Below the pieces are notes generated by a model that saw nothing but the letters and a program-made list of their open reading frames with translations, ran no database searches and had not been told where the DNA came from. Below, in pieces: positions 8,257 to 17,216 of a stretch of 64,000 nucleotides of DNA. The position numbers were made by a program, and so were the translations under genes. This DNA is from Nitrospirota bacterium (lineage in GTDB: Bacteria; Nitrospirota; Nitrospiria; Nitrospirales; Nitrospiraceae): contig JAUXVD010000021.1 in NCBI GenBank assembly GCA_030684575.1, positions 156,633-220,632 on the forward strand. Direction: 5' to 3'. The first letter of the stretch is position 1; each line of letters starts with the position of its first letter.

Positions 8257-9662
8257 TGTGCACCCACCCGTTCGACAATGGCTTCCGCCGGATAGGTCAC
8301 GATTTCCGCCAGCGTGGGATGGTAATGCGGCATGCGAAGAAGGTCGGCTGCGGTCCCACGGTAATACATCACCGCGATTAGTTCGTGGATCAATTCACCC
8401 GCCTCCGGACCGACGATCTGCGCGCCGAGAATCTCACCCGTCTGTGGCGCACAGAGAAGTTTCACGAACCCATGCCTGGCCCCAAGACAGAGCGCCTTCC
8501 CATGATCGGCAAAAAGATAGGAGGCGGTGAGATAGGGAATCCCTTCGGCCTTCGCACGCGACTCATTGAGTCCCAACACCGCGACCTGCGGATCGGTAAA
8601 GACCACTTCTGTATCCAGACGATGATCGATCGTCTTCGCCGGTTGATCCGCATGTGTCGCGTTGTACGCCGCAATTTCTCCTTGCTGAATGGCGAGATGC
8701 ACGATCGGGGTCAGATCGTTCACATCGCCCACGGCATAGATATGCCGTTGCGACGTCCGCATGGCGGCGTCGACCACAATTCGCCCGCCGTCGACAGTCA
8801 CGTCCGCCAGATCGAGTCGGAGCCCTTCGATGTTGGGCCGTCGGCCCAGGGCCTGGAGAATCTCTGCACCGACGTACGATTGTTCCCATCCGGCTTTCAT
8901 CACCCATACCCTTTTCCCTGCTGTGTCACTGGTCACCCGCAGCAACTGCGCGCCCGTGACGACGTCGATGCCTTCATCGATCAAGGCGGCTTCCAACGTG
9001 CGGCCTACATCCTCGTCCATTCCCGAAACCAGCGTGCGTCCCCGCTGAATGATCGTGACCTTCGTCCCTAGTCGAGCAAAGAACTGACCGAGTTCGAGAG
9101 CGACGGCCCCACCGCCCAGGACGATCAACGACTCCGGTAAGGTCCGAAGATCCAGGATCGTATCGCTCGTGAAATATCCAGCCTGGGCCAAGCCTGGAGT
9201 CGGCACCTCTCTGGGCTTCGACCCTGTGGCCAGGATCACCGAACCGGCCGACAAGACCCTGCTGCCGATGGCAATCTCGTGGGGAGACTGAAAGACCGCC
9301 TGCGTTTGATAGAGTGTGAACTTCGAATCGTGAAGCTGCTCAATGCGATAGTCCGCAAACTCCCTGACCAGACGATCCTTCCGATCCACGATCGCCGAGA
9401 GATCCGCCCGAACCGAAACCGGGGAAAGACCGAACTCTTTCGCCCTCCCCAACAGGGCCGCCACGTCAGCAGACCGCAGGATGGCTTTGGTCGGCATACA
9501 GCCACGCAGAATACAGAGCCCTCCGAGCGGACCCTGATCGACAATCGCCACGTCGGCGCCGGCATCGCGTGCCGTTCGTGCCGCGGCATAACCAGCCGAC
9601 CCGCCGCCGATAACGACGACATCATGTGCCTTGCGCATGGAAACCGGACTCTGTGAATTCAT
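8253..9662 (-). CDS. Dihydrolipoamide dehydrogenase / mercuric-reductase-like flavoprotein
   Basis: A 469-residue pyridine nucleotide-disulfide oxidoreductase. The N-terminal FAD motif (GGGSAGYAAARTARDAG, about 19-35) is followed by the redox-active disulfide Cys50/Cys55 in GGLCILRGCMPTKA, an NAD(P)-binding motif (GGGAVALELGQFFA), and the C-terminal dimer-interface HPTLAE with the catalytic His. The full motif set suggests activity. A mercuric reductase is less likely because there is no N-terminal HMA domain and no C-terminal Cys pair; the Cys pair lies within a CX4C of the Lpd type. It heads the five-gene coupled run to 6033. Substrate is uncertain because no 2-oxoacid dehydrogenase is nearby. 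Confidence 0.85.
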   Translation of the reverse strand: MNSQSPVSMRKAHDVVVIGGGSAGYAAARTARDAGADVAIVDQGPLGGLCILRGCMPTKAILRSADVAALLGRAKEFGLSPVSVRADLSAIVDRKDRLVREFADYRIEQLHDSKFTLYQTQAVFQSPHEIAIGSRVLSAGSVILATGSKPREVPTPGLAQAGYFTSDTILDLRTLPESLIVLGGGAVALELGQFFARLGTKVTIIQRGRTLVSGMDEDVGRTLEAALIDEGIDVVTGAQLLRVTSDTAGKRVWVMKAGWEQSYVGAEILQALGRRPNIEGLRLDLADVTVDGGRIVVDAAMRTSQRHIYAVGDVNDLTPIVHLAIQQGEIAAYNATHADQPAKTIDHRLDTEVVFTDPQVAVLGLNESRAKAEGIPYLTASYLFADHGKALCLGARHGFVKLLCAPQTGEILGAQIVGPEAGELIHELIAVMYYRGTAADLLRMPHYHPTLAEIVTYPAEAIVERVGAQ

Positions 9663-9711
9663 GGTATCTTCCCGCTATATATAGTAGTACGTCAGGAAGG
9701 AAGGATACACG

Positions 9712-9924
9712 ATGGTGCAGCCTGGTCGCTATCGGCACTATAAGGGCCCAGAATATGAAGTGCTGGGGGTCGCGCGACATTCCGAAACAGAAGAGGAATT
9801 TGTCGTCTATCGTGCGCTCTACGGCGAAGGCGGTCTCTGGATTAGACCGGCAACCATGTTTCTGGAGACGGTGACCGTTGACGGTCAACCTTGCCCGCGG
9901 TTCGAGCTCATTTCTCCCATCTAG
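9712..9924 (+). CDS. DUF1653 family protein
   Basis: A 70-residue protein matching the DUF1653 pattern: GRYRHYKGPEYEVLGVA, then VVYRALYG and LWIRPATMF. This short beta-rich domain is often called a YkvR-like or DUF1653 protein; its function is unknown. A GGAAGGAAGG site precedes ATG 9712. It is divergent from the flavoprotein gene with only 49 bases between them, which include an AT-rich palindrome (CTATATATAG near 9675) that could serve promoters on both strands. Confidence 0.8.
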   Translation: MVQPGRYRHYKGPEYEVLGVARHSETEEEFVVYRALYGEGGLWIRPATMFLETVTVDGQPCPRFELISPI

Positions 9925-9993
9925 CAGGATGCTGAGCTGTCCGAGCTTAAGTACTTACCGCTAGCCTCCGATAAAGACGTTACGAGGTCAGCT

Positions 9994-10617
9994 ATGGCTA
10001 TCATTCCAGCGGTCAGTGGCATCGCCAGTATACATTCTACGCTACCGGTATCCTCACGCCCACCGGCCACTCAGGCGAGCACGGCCGATCGCGAGCATCG
10101 CTCAACGGAGCAGGAGGGCCAGAACGCCGACCATTCGTCACGCCTAGCTCAGCAGGCCTATCAGCAACAGGCCCATCAAAGCTCTCTCCCTAAACCGGCG
10201 CTCCTGGCTCAGGACTTGATGACCTCGCCCGTCACATGGCTCCCGTCCGACAGCGCCCTGCTAGAGGCATGGACGGTCATGAAACGCAAAGGCATCCACC
10301 ACCTTCCCGTGACGTCGATACATGGCACCCTGGTCGGATTGGTATCGGACCGCGATCTGCTGCCCTACGCACATGAGTTGGAATCTTCCGGCTCGCCGGG
10401 GTCCTCTGCCGGGCAGACACTCGCACAGGTCATGAGCAATCAGGTGCTGTCCGCCACCCCCACCACAGAGCTCCAAGAAATTGCCCGTATCATGCTCAGT
10501 GAACATGTGACCGCAATTCCCATCGTCGACAACTTACGCCACCCGGTCGGTATCCTGACCACCAGCGACATTCTCCGCGCCATCGTCCATCGAAGCCCGA
10601 TCGAACTCTGGACCTAG
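9994..10617 (+). CDS. CBS domain pair protein with disordered N-terminus
   Basis: A 207-residue protein. Residues 1-65 are low-complexity, Ser/Thr/Gln/His-rich and probably disordered. Two CBS repeats follow (about 70-130 and 145-200), with DLMTSPVTWLPSDSALLEAWTVM-type starts, HHLPVTSIHGTLVGLVSDRDLL, and AIPIVDNLRHPVGILTTSDIL. CBS pairs bind adenosyl ligands such as AMP, ATP or SAM. It is a stand-alone module with no fused enzyme. The target is unknown. Confidence 0.8.
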   Translation: MAIIPAVSGIASIHSTLPVSSRPPATQASTADREHRSTEQEGQNADHSSRLAQQAYQQQAHQSSLPKPALLAQDLMTSPVTWLPSDSALLEAWTVMKRKGIHHLPVTSIHGTLVGLVSDRDLLPYAHELESSGSPGSSAGQTLAQVMSNQVLSATPTTELQEIARIMLSEHVTAIPIVDNLRHPVGILTTSDILRAIVHRSPIELWT

Positions 10618-10714
10618 CCGACCCTCAACAGCCTGACTCCTCTCCACAGACGCTCAAATCTCCACATACGCGCTGTTGCAAGCCCTGAGGCAGCAGTGAT
10701 AGAGAAGTGGGCGC

Positions 10715-13000
10715 ATGAATTGGGTCAATCAGTTCTACAGCCTACCCGTCACAATCCTGTTATCCCTTGTATCTCTATTCGTGATCAGCCTGCTGGTTTG
10801 GCGCAATGCCGGGCGCGGAGTCATCCTCGGTCTCTCATTGTTCCTCTACCTACGCTATATGGTGTGGCGTGGGATCTACACCATTCCTGACGAGACCCTC
10901 ACCGCGATGGTTGTCGGCTGGACGGTATTTCTGGCTGAGCTCTACGGACTCTTTCAATATGGCTTCTTTGCCTATCAGGTGTGGTCCCCTCTCGACCGCA
11001 CGGCTCCTCCTCTGACGACCATTCCCACCGTCGATATGATGGTGACGGTGGTCCATGAGCCCCTCGACATTCTCAAGCGGACGCTGGTGGGCTGTACCCA
11101 TCAGGAATATCCGAAGGACCGATTCAAAGTCTATGTGCTCGACGACGGCCATCGCGATGAAGTGCGCGAGCTGGCCGCATCGCTAGGCTGTGCCTACCTC
11201 CGGCGCCCAGACCGGCCGCTCCATGCCAAGGCCGGCAATATCAATCATGCCCTCACGCAATCCAACGGTGAATTGGTCGCGATGTTCGATGTCGACCACG
11301 TCCCGTCGACGTCGTTCCTCAAGGAAACGGTCGGGTTCTTCCAGGACTCGAAGGTCGCCTTCGTCCAGACGCCGCATCATTTCTACAACCCGGATATTTT
11401 TCAACGGAACCTCCGCCTTGAGCAGGAGCTCAAAAACGAACAGGCCCTGTTCTTCCGCATGGTGCAAGCCGGACGCGATCGTCATAACAGCGCGTTTTTT
11501 GCAGGCAGTAGCGGCATTTTCCGGCGAGCCCCGCTCGAAGAAATCGGAGGTTTCCAGACCCAAACTATCTCCGAGGATCTCCACACCAGTCTCATTCTCC
11601 ATTCCCGCGGCTATCAGTCCCGGTACTTAAATAAGGTCTTGTCGGTCGGGCTGATGCCGGAAACGCTCGAGGGTTACCTGAAACAACGAACCCGCTGGGC
11701 CATCGGCTCCATGCAAGTGCTCCTGCGCGATAATCCTCTCACGATACGCGGGCTCACCATCGCGCAACGGATCGACTACTTCGGGTCGATCTTCTATTTT
11801 TTCTTCGGCATCCCGCGCGTCATTTGTCTGTTGGCCCCGCTGGCGATGTTATTATTCAACGTCCCCCCGTTGAACGCCGATCTGTGGCCCATGGCCGTCA
11901 TGTTCTTTTCCTTCTTCGTCGCCTCGATCGTGGCGATGCGCACCGTCAGCCGCGGCTCGCGCAACGCCTTTTGGTCCGACATCTACGAGATGACGATGTG
12001 CTTTGCTCTCAGCGAGGCGGTGCTCAAGACCTTGCTCTTCCCTTGGAAGGCACAGCCCTTTATCGTCACGCCGAAAGGACAGCAGGTAGCAAAGAGTGCG
12101 CGTCGCGAACTCGCCCTGGTCTGGCCGCACCTACTTATTTTTGGATTGCTCGTGATGGGTATCACGCTAGGGGCGCATCATTGGTGGCAAGCCGGATCGA
12201 CGTCGGGACTCGGCATCAGTCTCTTCTGGGGCTGCGCAAACCTGTTCCTGTTGACCATCGCGTTGTTGGTCGCCAGTGAACAATCGCAAGTGCGGCGCAT
12301 GTTCAGGATTCCCCGCACCTTTACCAGTGAACTGCAGGCCGGCAATCAACTCATCCCTGCCACGACCATCGACATCAACGAGACAGGGGTGGCATTACGG
12401 GTTCGTCATCCCTTGTTCACCCAACTAGATTCCGCATCCGTCCTTTTCACGACTCATTCCGGCGAGCGGCTTCAGCTGAAAGGCCGGATCGTGCGACAAG
12501 AGCCCACCGTAACAGGTGACGTGGTCGTCGGAATTCAGTTCATGAGCATGGATGATCATGCGATGCAGGCCTTACTGGTCACCATCTTCAGCGAATCCTC
12601 CCATTGGAATATGGCCACCCTGTTCAAGCCGAGCGCGTCACACAGCTTGCACTCTCTGATTAAGGCGTTGGCGGTGATGTGGAGCCCGCTCGTCTCCAGA
12701 CGGCGGCAAATTCCGCGCGTCTCGTTCCGCACTCCCTGCCGGGTGGATACCATTCGCAATTCGTTCGAGGGGACCACTCGCGATGTTTCCTACCAGGGCC
12801 TTTCCGTCGAATTTCCCCCGTCTCTCCAGGAGTCGCTTGTCGGCGCAATCCTGCACCTCCAGGGCGTGACGCTGAAAGTTTTTCCGGTTGAAACAATCGC
12901 CAGACCCGGTCACACCTTTGTTCGATTCCGTATCGACCATATCGAGGTTGGTGAGGAACGGTGGCGTGACTTGCACACGGCATCATGGCAACGCTCATAA
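10715..13000 (+). CDS. Cellulose synthase-like family 2 glycosyltransferase with two PilZ domains
   Basis: A 761-residue membrane glycosyltransferase. N-terminal helices at about 12-30, 33-52 and 62-84 precede a GT2 domain with VLDDG (141-145), the metal site FDVDH (Asp192/194), SED (286-288, in place of TED) and QRTRW (324-328). More helices follow (about 355-380, 388-408, 470-488 and 500-520). Two PilZ modules sit at the C-terminus: one from about 525 (RRMFRIPR, then DINETG at 553-558), the other from about 660 (SRRRQIPR, then DVSYQG at 690-695). The arrangement is BcsA-like, so c-di-GMP-regulated glucan synthesis is plausible. No BcsB, BcsC or BcsZ gene follows within the window. The ATG is at 10715. 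Confidence 0.88.
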   Translation: MNWVNQFYSLPVTILLSLVSLFVISLLVWRNAGRGVILGLSLFLYLRYMVWRGIYTIPDETLTAMVVGWTVFLAELYGLFQYGFFAYQVWSPLDRTAPPLTTIPTVDMMVTVVHEPLDILKRTLVGCTHQEYPKDRFKVYVLDDGHRDEVRELAASLGCAYLRRPDRPLHAKAGNINHALTQSNGELVAMFDVDHVPSTSFLKETVGFFQDSKVAFVQTPHHFYNPDIFQRNLRLEQELKNEQALFFRMVQAGRDRHNSAFFAGSSGIFRRAPLEEIGGFQTQTISEDLHTSLILHSRGYQSRYLNKVLSVGLMPETLEGYLKQRTRWAIGSMQVLLRDNPLTIRGLTIAQRIDYFGSIFYFFFGIPRVICLLAPLAMLLFNVPPLNADLWPMAVMFFSFFVASIVAMRTVSRGSRNAFWSDIYEMTMCFALSEAVLKTLLFPWKAQPFIVTPKGQQVAKSARRELALVWPHLLIFGLLVMGITLGAHHWWQAGSTSGLGISLFWGCANLFLLTIALLVASEQSQVRRMFRIPRTFTSELQAGNQLIPATTIDINETGVALRVRHPLFTQLDSASVLFTTHSGERLQLKGRIVRQEPTVTGDVVVGIQFMSMDDHAMQALLVTIFSESSHWNMATLFKPSASHSLHSLIKALAVMWSPLVSRRRQIPRVSFRTPCRVDTIRNSFEGTTRDVSYQGLSVEFPPSLQESLVGAILHLQGVTLKVFPVETIARPGHTFVRFRIDHIEVGEERWRDLHTASWQRS

Positions 13001-13163
13001 TTTTCTGCACACATGACGTTCTGCATGCCTATCGTGCAGTTCCAGATTGCGCATACCAAGCCCCACGAGAAACGATGGCATAACTTGCCCCATGCACACC
13101 GGTGCGCGACATACGCCTGACATCTCGCGGATCTTTAACGTTGGGCCTCAAGGAGGAACAAGA

Positions 13164-13868
13164 ATGTTGGTGCGTCTGACACGACTCGTATTGGCGGCCT
13201 GGATCCTGGTCAGTCTCCCCTTGGCAAGTGAGGCGGGAGACACCTTTACGGGATTTCAGATCGATAATAAGAGTCAGTACTTTGGCTATCTCGGCGTCAG
13301 GACGCCACTCGTGAAAACCCCGGGAGGCCCAGACCTGTTCGTCCAAGTCATGACCGCGGGGCTAGGCTACCGCATCAAAAACAACGGGCAACTCCTCGAC
13401 GCCAACGTACAATTCGTCGTCCCATCTCTCGGGATCAGCAACACCATCGGCAGGTGGACCGTCTCGGCGCTGGCAGGTCCCCAACTGCGCCGGATTGAAG
13501 AGTCACGACCGAACACGAATGCCTCTATCGATCATCAGATCGGCGCCTACGGACAAGTGGAAGCTCTGTATTGGCATGAGAAGGGAACCTTCCACGCCAT
13601 CGGGTCCTATGCCGACCTCGACAACTTCTTCTGGGGTCGCCTGCGGGGGAAGCTTCTGGCCCATGAATCTGCGACAGCTTGTTGTTCGACCTACGTCGGG
13701 TGGGATCTAGCCGGGATGGGCACTGTGGGTTTCCGGTCCCTGCAGACGGGCCCTCTGGTCGAAGTTCCCGTCGGGAAGGTATTCTTGCTCGTCAAGGGCG
13801 GCTATCAGCACAGCACACCCTTCAACAGCGGCGCCTATGGAGGGGTCGAGGTCTACTTCCCGTTCTAG
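13164..13868 (+). CDS. Predicted outer-membrane beta-barrel protein, possibly BcsS-like
   Basis: A 234-residue protein with a signal peptide (about residues 1-24), then a Gly/aromatic-rich sequence of alternating strands ending in VYFPF, the typical C-terminal Phe of outer-membrane barrels. It follows the BcsA-like gene by 163 bases on the same strand. Small cellulose-associated barrels called BcsS occupy such positions, but the similarity here is only in size and general pattern. AGGAGG precedes ATG 13164; the frame is open farther upstream but without a site. Export of the polymer is an inference from context. Confidence 0.65.
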   Translation: MLVRLTRLVLAAWILVSLPLASEAGDTFTGFQIDNKSQYFGYLGVRTPLVKTPGGPDLFVQVMTAGLGYRIKNNGQLLDANVQFVVPSLGISNTIGRWTVSALAGPQLRRIEESRPNTNASIDHQIGAYGQVEALYWHEKGTFHAIGSYADLDNFFWGRLRGKLLAHESATACCSTYVGWDLAGMGTVGFRSLQTGPLVEVPVGKVFLLVKGGYQHSTPFNSGAYGGVEVYFPF

Positions 13869-13875
13869 CCGGCCT

Positions 13876-14442
13876 TCAGGACAGTGGGGTCCAGCGCGAA
13901 AATGTTGCGGCTTGCCCGATTCGCGTTCCCTGCTCGTCGAGCACGTTCCATACAATCGCCTCTTCCACGAGGAATCGACGGCCCGTGGCTGAAATCCTGA
14001 CGCCGCGGTACTGATCGTTGTAGCCCTGCTCCTCCACCACGCGTAGCATCCTGGCCCGCTCCTCTCGATTCACCGGCTCAGCCGTCTGCCTCGACGGGGT
14101 GCGGGTCAATTGCTCCCAGGTCATCTCCCAGAGATCGAGCGCCGCATGATTGCCATAGTTCAAGATCGGGTCCGCTTCCATCCCATGCGAGACCACGACA
14201 AAAGGCGCGGAGAATACGCGCTGAGCCTGTTCTGAGAGGGTCCCCTCGCGAGCGAGGAGTTCCTGGCCGATCCAATGATGGAAACTGTCGAGAAGCCGTT
14301 GCGACCAGGTGATGATCGAGCCGCGTGCCCAGATTGGATCAACCACGATGTATCCTACGCTCCCCGATGAACAGACGGAACCTGCCGCCTCACCGCCGTC
14401 CCAATACCACCTCTCCGAGGTGGTTGCAAGACAGAGGGTCAT
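13876..14442 (-). CDS. MEKHLA domain protein
   Basis: A protein of up to 188 residues covering the MEKHLA domain, a PAS-like fold: LLDSFHHWIGQELL, VVSHGMEADPILNYGNHAALDLWEM, and a later GVRISATGRRFLVEEAIVW. The domain is found in bacteria and in plant homeodomain proteins and may sense light or redox, but its ligand is unknown. ATG 14442 overlaps the stop of a small upstream frame by 4 bases. A GTG at 14346 with AGGAT before it would give 156 residues, nearer the bacterial family size, and is equally possible. Confidence 0.75.
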   Translation of the reverse strand: MTLCLATTSERWYWDGGEAAGSVCSSGSVGYIVVDPIWARGSIITWSQRLLDSFHHWIGQELLAREGTLSEQAQRVFSAPFVVVSHGMEADPILNYGNHAALDLWEMTWEQLTRTPSRQTAEPVNREERARMLRVVEEQGYNDQYRGVRISATGRRFLVEEAIVWNVLDEQGTRIGQAATFSRWTPLS

Positions 14443-14651
14443 CGCTGGCGAGAGTTGGCTTTACCAATGGCCGGTCGGGGCAGAAGACGATGTTCGACAA
14501 GGCGGCAACTGCAGAAGGCCATCTGGCTGGTACTGGTCCTCACCCAGACGATAGGAGAGTGGCACAACGCGCAATCGAGAGACTGCGGATCTCGCTTGAT
14601 AGTCCAGCGAGGGATGGTAATGGATTCGGGGTTGATCGTCGGTTCATCCAT
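14439..14651 (-). CDS. Small Cys-rich hypothetical protein
   Basis: A 70-residue frame from ATG 14651. It holds CALC and FCSC, four Cys spaced like a small zinc ribbon, followed by a basic tail. AGGAAGG lies two bases before the ATG, which is rather close. Its TGA overlaps the ATG at 14442 of the MEKHLA gene (ATGA), a sign of coupling. No known family is recognised and the composition is otherwise ordinary, so this is a candidate only. Confidence 0.35.
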   Translation of the reverse strand: MDEPTINPESITIPRWTIKRDPQSLDCALCHSPIVWVRTSTSQMAFCSCRLVEHRLLPRPAIGKANSRQR

Positions 14652-14737
14652 CACCTTCCTATCGGCGGAACGATCAGAAACCTGAAGCCTATGCCCGACT
14701 GACAATTCTGTCCCTGGTATGCTGCCAAACGCCTATG

Positions 14738-14743
14738 TATAAT
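14738..14743 (+). promoter_or_regulatory. Candidate -10 element for leuC
   Basis: A perfect TATAAT at 14738-14743 lies 48 bases before the leuC ATG at 14792. No convincing -35 stands 16-18 bases upstream. It would put the start of transcription near 14750. The rest of 14652-14791 holds nothing else I can identify. Confidence 0.35.
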
Positions 14744-14791
14744 GGTCTTCTTTCCGAAATTTGGTCCAGGCAGCATGACGAGGAGTATGTG

Positions 14792-16195
14792 ATGGCCGCT
14801 ACAACATTATTCGACAAAATTTGGGAGTCCCACATCGTCCGCGCAGAGCCGGACGGGACCACCCTGCTCTATATCGATCGTCAACTCGTCCACGAAGTGA
14901 CCTCGCCGCAGGCGTTCGAGGGACTCAAGATCTCAGGCCGCAAGCCTCGACGTCCCGGTGCCACATTGGCCGTTCCGGACCATAACGTCCCGACGACCGA
15001 CCGGAGCGTGGGGATTGCCGATCCCCTCAGCGCGATACAGATCAGGACCTTGGAGGAAAATTGCCGTGACTTCGGCATCACCCTCTTCGGCATGAACGAC
15101 ATCCGCCAGGGCGTGGTACACGTGATCGGACCAGAACAGGGCTTTACCCTTCCAGGGACGACTATCGTGTGCGGCGATTCCCATACCTCGACGCATGGCG
15201 CGTTCGGCGCCTTGGCCTTCGGCATCGGCACCAGCGAAGTGGAACATGTGCTGGCCACCCAATGTCTGGTACAGAAACGACCCAAGACCATGGAGGTCCG
15301 CGTCGACGGCACGTTGTCGGAACTCTGTTCGGCCAAGGATGTCATTCTTGCCATCATCGGCAAGATCGGCACAGCCGGCGGAACCGGCTATGTCATCGAA
15401 TACACCGGTTCGACAATCCGCGCCCTCAGCATGGAAGGGCGCATGACGCTCTGCAAGATGTCGATCGAGGCCGTAGCACGGGCCGGCATGGTTGCGCCGG
15501 ACGAGAAGACCGTCGCGTATATCCAAGACCGTCCATTGGCTCCGAAGAGCATGCTGTTCGACCGGGCGGTACAAGCCTGGCAACACTTCAAGACCGATGC
15601 GGGCGCAGCATACGATGTGACCGTCACGATGAACGCCGAGGACATCGCGCCGCAAGTCAGCTGGGGCACCAGCCCCGGGATGGTCACCGGCATCGATCAA
15701 CGGGTACCAGACCCACGGACGATCACCGATATCAACCAGCGTCAGTCGACTGAGCGGGCGTTGGAATACATGGGCCTCATCCCGAACATGCCCATTACCG
15801 ACATCAAGATCGATACCGTCTTCATCGGGTCCTGCACCAACTCGCGCATCGAAGACCTCCGCCTTGCGGCCCAATTGGCCAGAGGCAAGAGCGTCGCCAC
15901 GGGAGTCCGGGCAATGGTCGTGCCTGGCTCGGGCCTCGTGAAGCAGCAGGCCGAACAGGAAGGACTCGACCGCCTGTTCAAGGACGCAGGCTTCGAGTGG
16001 CGGGAAGCCGGCTGCAGTATGTGCCTGGCGATGAATGCCGACGTGCTTCAGCCGGGAGAGCGCTGCGCTTCGACCAGCAATCGAAATTTCGAAGGACGCC
16101 AGGGAGCTGGCGGTCGCACCCATCTCGTTTCTCCGGCCATGGCCGTCGCGGCCGCCGTCGAGGGACATTTCGTTGATATCAGAACCTGGAAATAG
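14792..16195 (+). CDS. leuC: 3-isopropylmalate dehydratase large subunit
   Basis: A 467-residue aconitase-family protein that isomerises 2-isopropylmalate to 3-isopropylmalate in leucine synthesis, with LeuD. The [4Fe-4S] ligands are Cys348 ([12 protein letters not shown]) and Cys408/Cys411 (GCSMCLAMN), the positions seen in known LeuC. HTS ([13 protein letters not shown]) marks the substrate site. GAGGAG precedes ATG 14792; the open frame before it lacks a site. leuD follows after 7 bases, so the two form one operon. Confidence 0.96.
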   Translation: MAATTLFDKIWESHIVRAEPDGTTLLYIDRQLVHEVTSPQAFEGLKISGRKPRRPGATLAVPDHNVPTTDRSVGIADPLSAIQIRTLEENCRDFGITLFGMNDIRQGVVHVIGPEQGFTLPGTTIVCGDSHTSTHGAFGALAFGIGTSEVEHVLATQCLVQKRPKTMEVRVDGTLSELCSAKDVILAIIGKIGTAGGTGYVIEYTGSTIRALSMEGRMTLCKMSIEAVARAGMVAPDEKTVAYIQDRPLAPKSMLFDRAVQAWQHFKTDAGAAYDVTVTMNAEDIAPQVSWGTSPGMVTGIDQRVPDPRTITDINQRQSTERALEYMGLIPNMPITDIKIDTVFIGSCTNSRIEDLRLAAQLARGKSVATGVRAMVVPGSGLVKQQAEQEGLDRLFKDAGFEWREAGCSMCLAMNADVLQPGERCASTSNRNFEGRQGAGGRTHLVSPAMAVAAAVEGHFVDIRTWK

Positions 16196-16202
16196 AGGAC
16201 CT

Positions 16203-16826
16203 ATGCAAGCCTTTACCACCCTGACCGGTCTGGTCGCACCGCTGGACCGCGTCAATGTCGATACCGATCAAATCATCCCGAAGCAGTTTCTGAAGACGAT
16301 CAAGCGGACCGGGCTCCGCGAAGGCCTCTTCTACGATTGGCGGAAGCGGAAGGACGGGTCGCAGGATCCCGCATTCTTTTTGAATCAGCCGCGCTTCCAG
16401 GGCGCCACGATCCTCCTCACGCGCGATAATTTCGGCTGCGGGTCGTCGCGTGAACATGCCCCCTGGGCGCTCCTCGATCAGGGATTCCGTTGCGTCATCG
16501 CTTCGAGCTTTGCCGACATCTTCTACAATAACTGCTTCCAGAACGGCATTCTGCCCATCGAGTTGAAAGCCGACGAGGTCCTCGCCATGATGAAGGACGT
16601 CCTCTCGACGCCGGGGTACCAACTGACGGTGGACCTGGGAAATCAGACGGTCACGACCCCGAACGGCACCAGCTGCCGCTTCGACATCGATCCGTTCAGA
16701 AAAGATTGCCTGTATCGCGGCCTCGACGCCATCGGCTTGACCTTGCAGCATGAACCGGCTATCGCTGCCTACGAAGCTCGACGGAAGACCGAGGCGCCCT
16801 GGTTATTCGCCGACCTTCGTTCGTGA
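16203..16826 (+). CDS. leuD: 3-isopropylmalate dehydratase small subunit
   Basis: A 207-residue partner of LeuC. It has the family N-terminus [20 protein letters not shown] with [11 protein letters not shown], and [15 protein letters not shown], which holds the substrate-binding residues. The C-terminal acidic/aromatic tail is typical. ATG 16203, 7 bases after the leuC stop, is preceded by GAGGA; it forms a heterodimer with LeuC in the cytoplasm. Confidence 0.96.
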   Translation: MQAFTTLTGLVAPLDRVNVDTDQIIPKQFLKTIKRTGLREGLFYDWRKRKDGSQDPAFFLNQPRFQGATILLTRDNFGCGSSREHAPWALLDQGFRCVIASSFADIFYNNCFQNGILPIELKADEVLAMMKDVLSTPGYQLTVDLGNQTVTTPNGTSCRFDIDPFRKDCLYRGLDAIGLTLQHEPAIAAYEARRKTEAPWLFADLRS

Positions 16827-16843
16827 ACTGAGAAGATTGCCAC

Positions 16844-17200
16844 ATGAATCTCTGGCGCCCGAAACTCATACTGATGATGTTCCTGTTTCTGGGGGCGGCC
16901 TATCTGCTCGCGGCCTTCAACTACAGCTATTCCGACGGGAACCGAGCCGGCTACATTCAGAAATTTTCCCACAAGGGCTGGGTCTGCAAGACCCATGAAG
17001 GGGAGTTGGCCATGACCACGGTGCCTGGCGTGGCCCCGATATTGTGGAACTTTTCAGTCTGGGATGAGAAGGTGGCGGCACAACTCGCGCAGATGATGGG
17101 AAAACGATTGATCCTGCACTACAAAGAATATCGCTACATCCCCACGACCTGCTTCGGCGAAACCGCCTATTTCGTCGATCGCGTGGAGCTGCAAGAGTAA
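16844..17200 (+). CDS. Conserved membrane-anchored protein of unknown function
   Basis: A 118-residue protein with one N-terminal helix (about 8-25) followed by a soluble part with YSDGNRAGYIQKFSHKGW and CKTHEGELAM, strongly reminiscent of a small conserved family sometimes annotated as 6-phosphogluconate dehydrogenase without reason. It starts 17 bases after leuD and may be co-transcribed, but nothing links it to leucine synthesis. It converges on corA. Confidence 0.7.
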   Translation: MNLWRPKLILMMFLFLGAAYLLAAFNYSYSDGNRAGYIQKFSHKGWVCKTHEGELAMTTVPGVAPILWNFSVWDEKVAAQLAQMMGKRLILHYKEYRYIPTTCFGETAYFVDRVELQE

Positions 17201-17216
17201 CGTTTGTTCGCACGCC

